Assembly (NCBI GenBank): GCA_012064415.1
Contig: SSNU01000015.1
Location: 1-64,000 of the forward strand
Direction of reading: 5' to 3'
DNA length: 64,000 nt
Source: Gyrodactylus bullatarudis
Taxonomy: Eukaryota; Platyhelminthes; Monogenea; Gyrodactylidea; Gyrodactylidae
Positions 62,760-64,000 of this stretch are shown piece by piece (position 1 is the first letter of the stretch; each line of letters starts with the position of its first letter). Made by a program: the position numbers and the translations under genes. Under the pieces are notes generated by a model. It had not been told where the DNA came from, made no database searches, and worked only from the letters and a program-made list of their open reading frames with translations.

Positions 62760-64000
62760 TCAAATCTTGGAAATAAAAACAAAAATTTTGAGGACAAAAG
62801 TTGAAAAAGTAAAATTTTTGTTCCCTTTCAAAAATCGAAATACGGCATTCTTCATATCAACTAGCTGATTTAGTGATTCTCCCATCATAGCCAAAAGAGA
62901 TGTCATGAAAATTTGAAATCCACGATAAAATAAGTCCATGAAAGGCCGAAAAAAATTTAATTTGAATTTCTAATGCGTGCCAAATTTCCACATTTTCAAA
63001 CCTTGATGAGCTAAAAAATTTTATTTACTTGGAAGATTCAAAGTAATTCGATACTGAAACTAAAACATGGAATTCAAATTTTTCCAAAGATGTTGAAGGA
63101 AACTTCCCATCTCCGAGAAAAAGTAAAAATTCTAAATTCTTCGTGAACCTTTGCAGTTGAATTCGAAATCTTATTCTTTCCTTTTTAAAAAAATTGAGAA
63201 TTGAAATTATTGTAAAAATAATGAGTTCTTATCCTTGTGTCGTCTTTCTTTAGATAGTTTCATATATAGTTTATCGAAAAAGATTATCTTGGTTCAACCG
63301 TAAAGAACACCCCCCCCCCGGTTTTGGTCACTCAGATTGAAAAGAATAGTTCAAAGAAAACAACCTATCAAATTTGTCTGCAAAAGATATGGTGTTCTTA
63401 AAAAAGGTCTATGAAACTATGACTATTATTATTTTGTACAAAGTAAGAAATGCTCGAGGGGTCGTGAATACAGACTCAGAAATGGAAATGAAGTCAGTCT
63501 AAAGTTACCAGATTTAAATGTGAATTTTACTTTCCATCTGGCATAAATCTTGTATTTTTTTCATTTCAAGCGAATGAATTCGAGAGTATTAAATTTCCCA
63601 GAGAGAGAGAGAGAGAAAGTATCAAAGATACCTTGGTTTGTCTTGTCTCATTTCAGTTGAGTTAATGGGGAAATGTCCTTGTTTCGCCTAGTCTCACACA
63701 TTCACCGCCCACCACAAAAGGGAATCACGATTGGAAATGAATCCCAATCTTTTCACCTCAAAAGGAGTAGTAGACATCCCTACCCTACCACCAGGTAGAT
63801 CATTAATCCAGTCTATTTTGCTTTGAAAAATACACTGGCCTTCTCAAATTCATAGATTCATGTTTAGATTCATAGGAGTAAAGTGTGGATATTCCAAGGC
63901 AAGCTCATTCAAGATCCTCAAGATTATCGTAATAGAAAACCGAGGCAACATGAGTAGGATTTCTAAAAATCTTCAAGATACTGCAATTCTCGATGAAAAA
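62760..64000. other. Right-edge stretch with foldback scraps and simple repeats
   Basis: Foldback-family ends occur near 62,840-62,866 and 63,930-64,000. A C-run lies near 63,309 and a GA microsatellite at about 63,601-63,617. No exon recognised. Confidence 0.35.

Noticed and set aside
1..64000. CRISPR arrays, bacterial operons, prophage or ribosomal RNA
   Set aside because: No regularly spaced identical repeats, Shine-Dalgarno-led gene strings or rRNA blocks; introns and element types are eukaryotic.

Overview
The window is a piece of an A/T-rich metazoan nuclear genome. An Sp-type factor with a Buttonhead box next to its zinc fingers, an LC8 dynein light chain, HSBP1, the proteasome subunit Rpn9/PSMD13 and the signal-peptidase subunit SPCS1 all read in the standard code. 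Their spliceosomal introns can be placed by protein continuity, and four are only 26 to 34 nt long. Introns that small fit dicyemids, and some flatworms to a lesser degree; the clade assignment is inference.

Host genes: the last exon of a PPP1R2/IPP-2-like gene (about 5.12-5.36 kb, +), HSBP1 (6.15-6.40 kb, -), an Sp/KLF factor with two instead of three zinc fingers (7.64-9.04 kb, -), and a compact cluster at 18.46-20.60 kb (PSMD13 on -, SPCS1 on + sharing a 129-bp intergenic region with it, and an LC8 dynein light chain on -, convergent with SPCS1). The right half is occupied by one minus-strand gene that I assembled from ten exons between 59,564 and 29,298. All nine splice junctions keep phase and give 633 codons plus a stop. 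I do not recognise the product. Its introns are mostly kilobases long and full of transposons, in sharp contrast to the 26-34 nt introns of its neighbours.

The rest is dense and often nested mobile DNA. It includes non-LTR (LINE) fragments at 0-0.7, 1.3, 10-11, 15.5-16.4, 20.8-21.25 plus 26.6, and 54.7 kb; a tRNA-derived SINE in three copies, one inside a LINE; a 5'-truncated DD34D mariner; and a Mutator-like element with 350-bp terminal inverted repeats and a 9-bp target duplication. That element sits in a LINE and itself carries a complete but broken Ty3/Gypsy LTR element with a 5-bp duplication. There are also two further MULE fragments, a 556-bp hAT element with an 8-bp duplication, piggyBac-type MITEs at TTAA, and Penelope-like fragments (RT pieces and four GIY-YIG pieces). 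A 322-bp palindromic insertion carries a hammerhead-like core and a 12-bp target duplication. A very common foldback family begins GTTGATATGAAGATGGG.

The most unusual observations are the ten-exon gene amid tiny-intron genes, the PCNA-interaction-like (PIP-box) C-termini on two independent GIY-YIG Penelope copies, the retrozyme-like insertion, the 26-nt intron inside a transposase gene, and the Sp factor without zinc finger 3. Nothing here was tested by database search.
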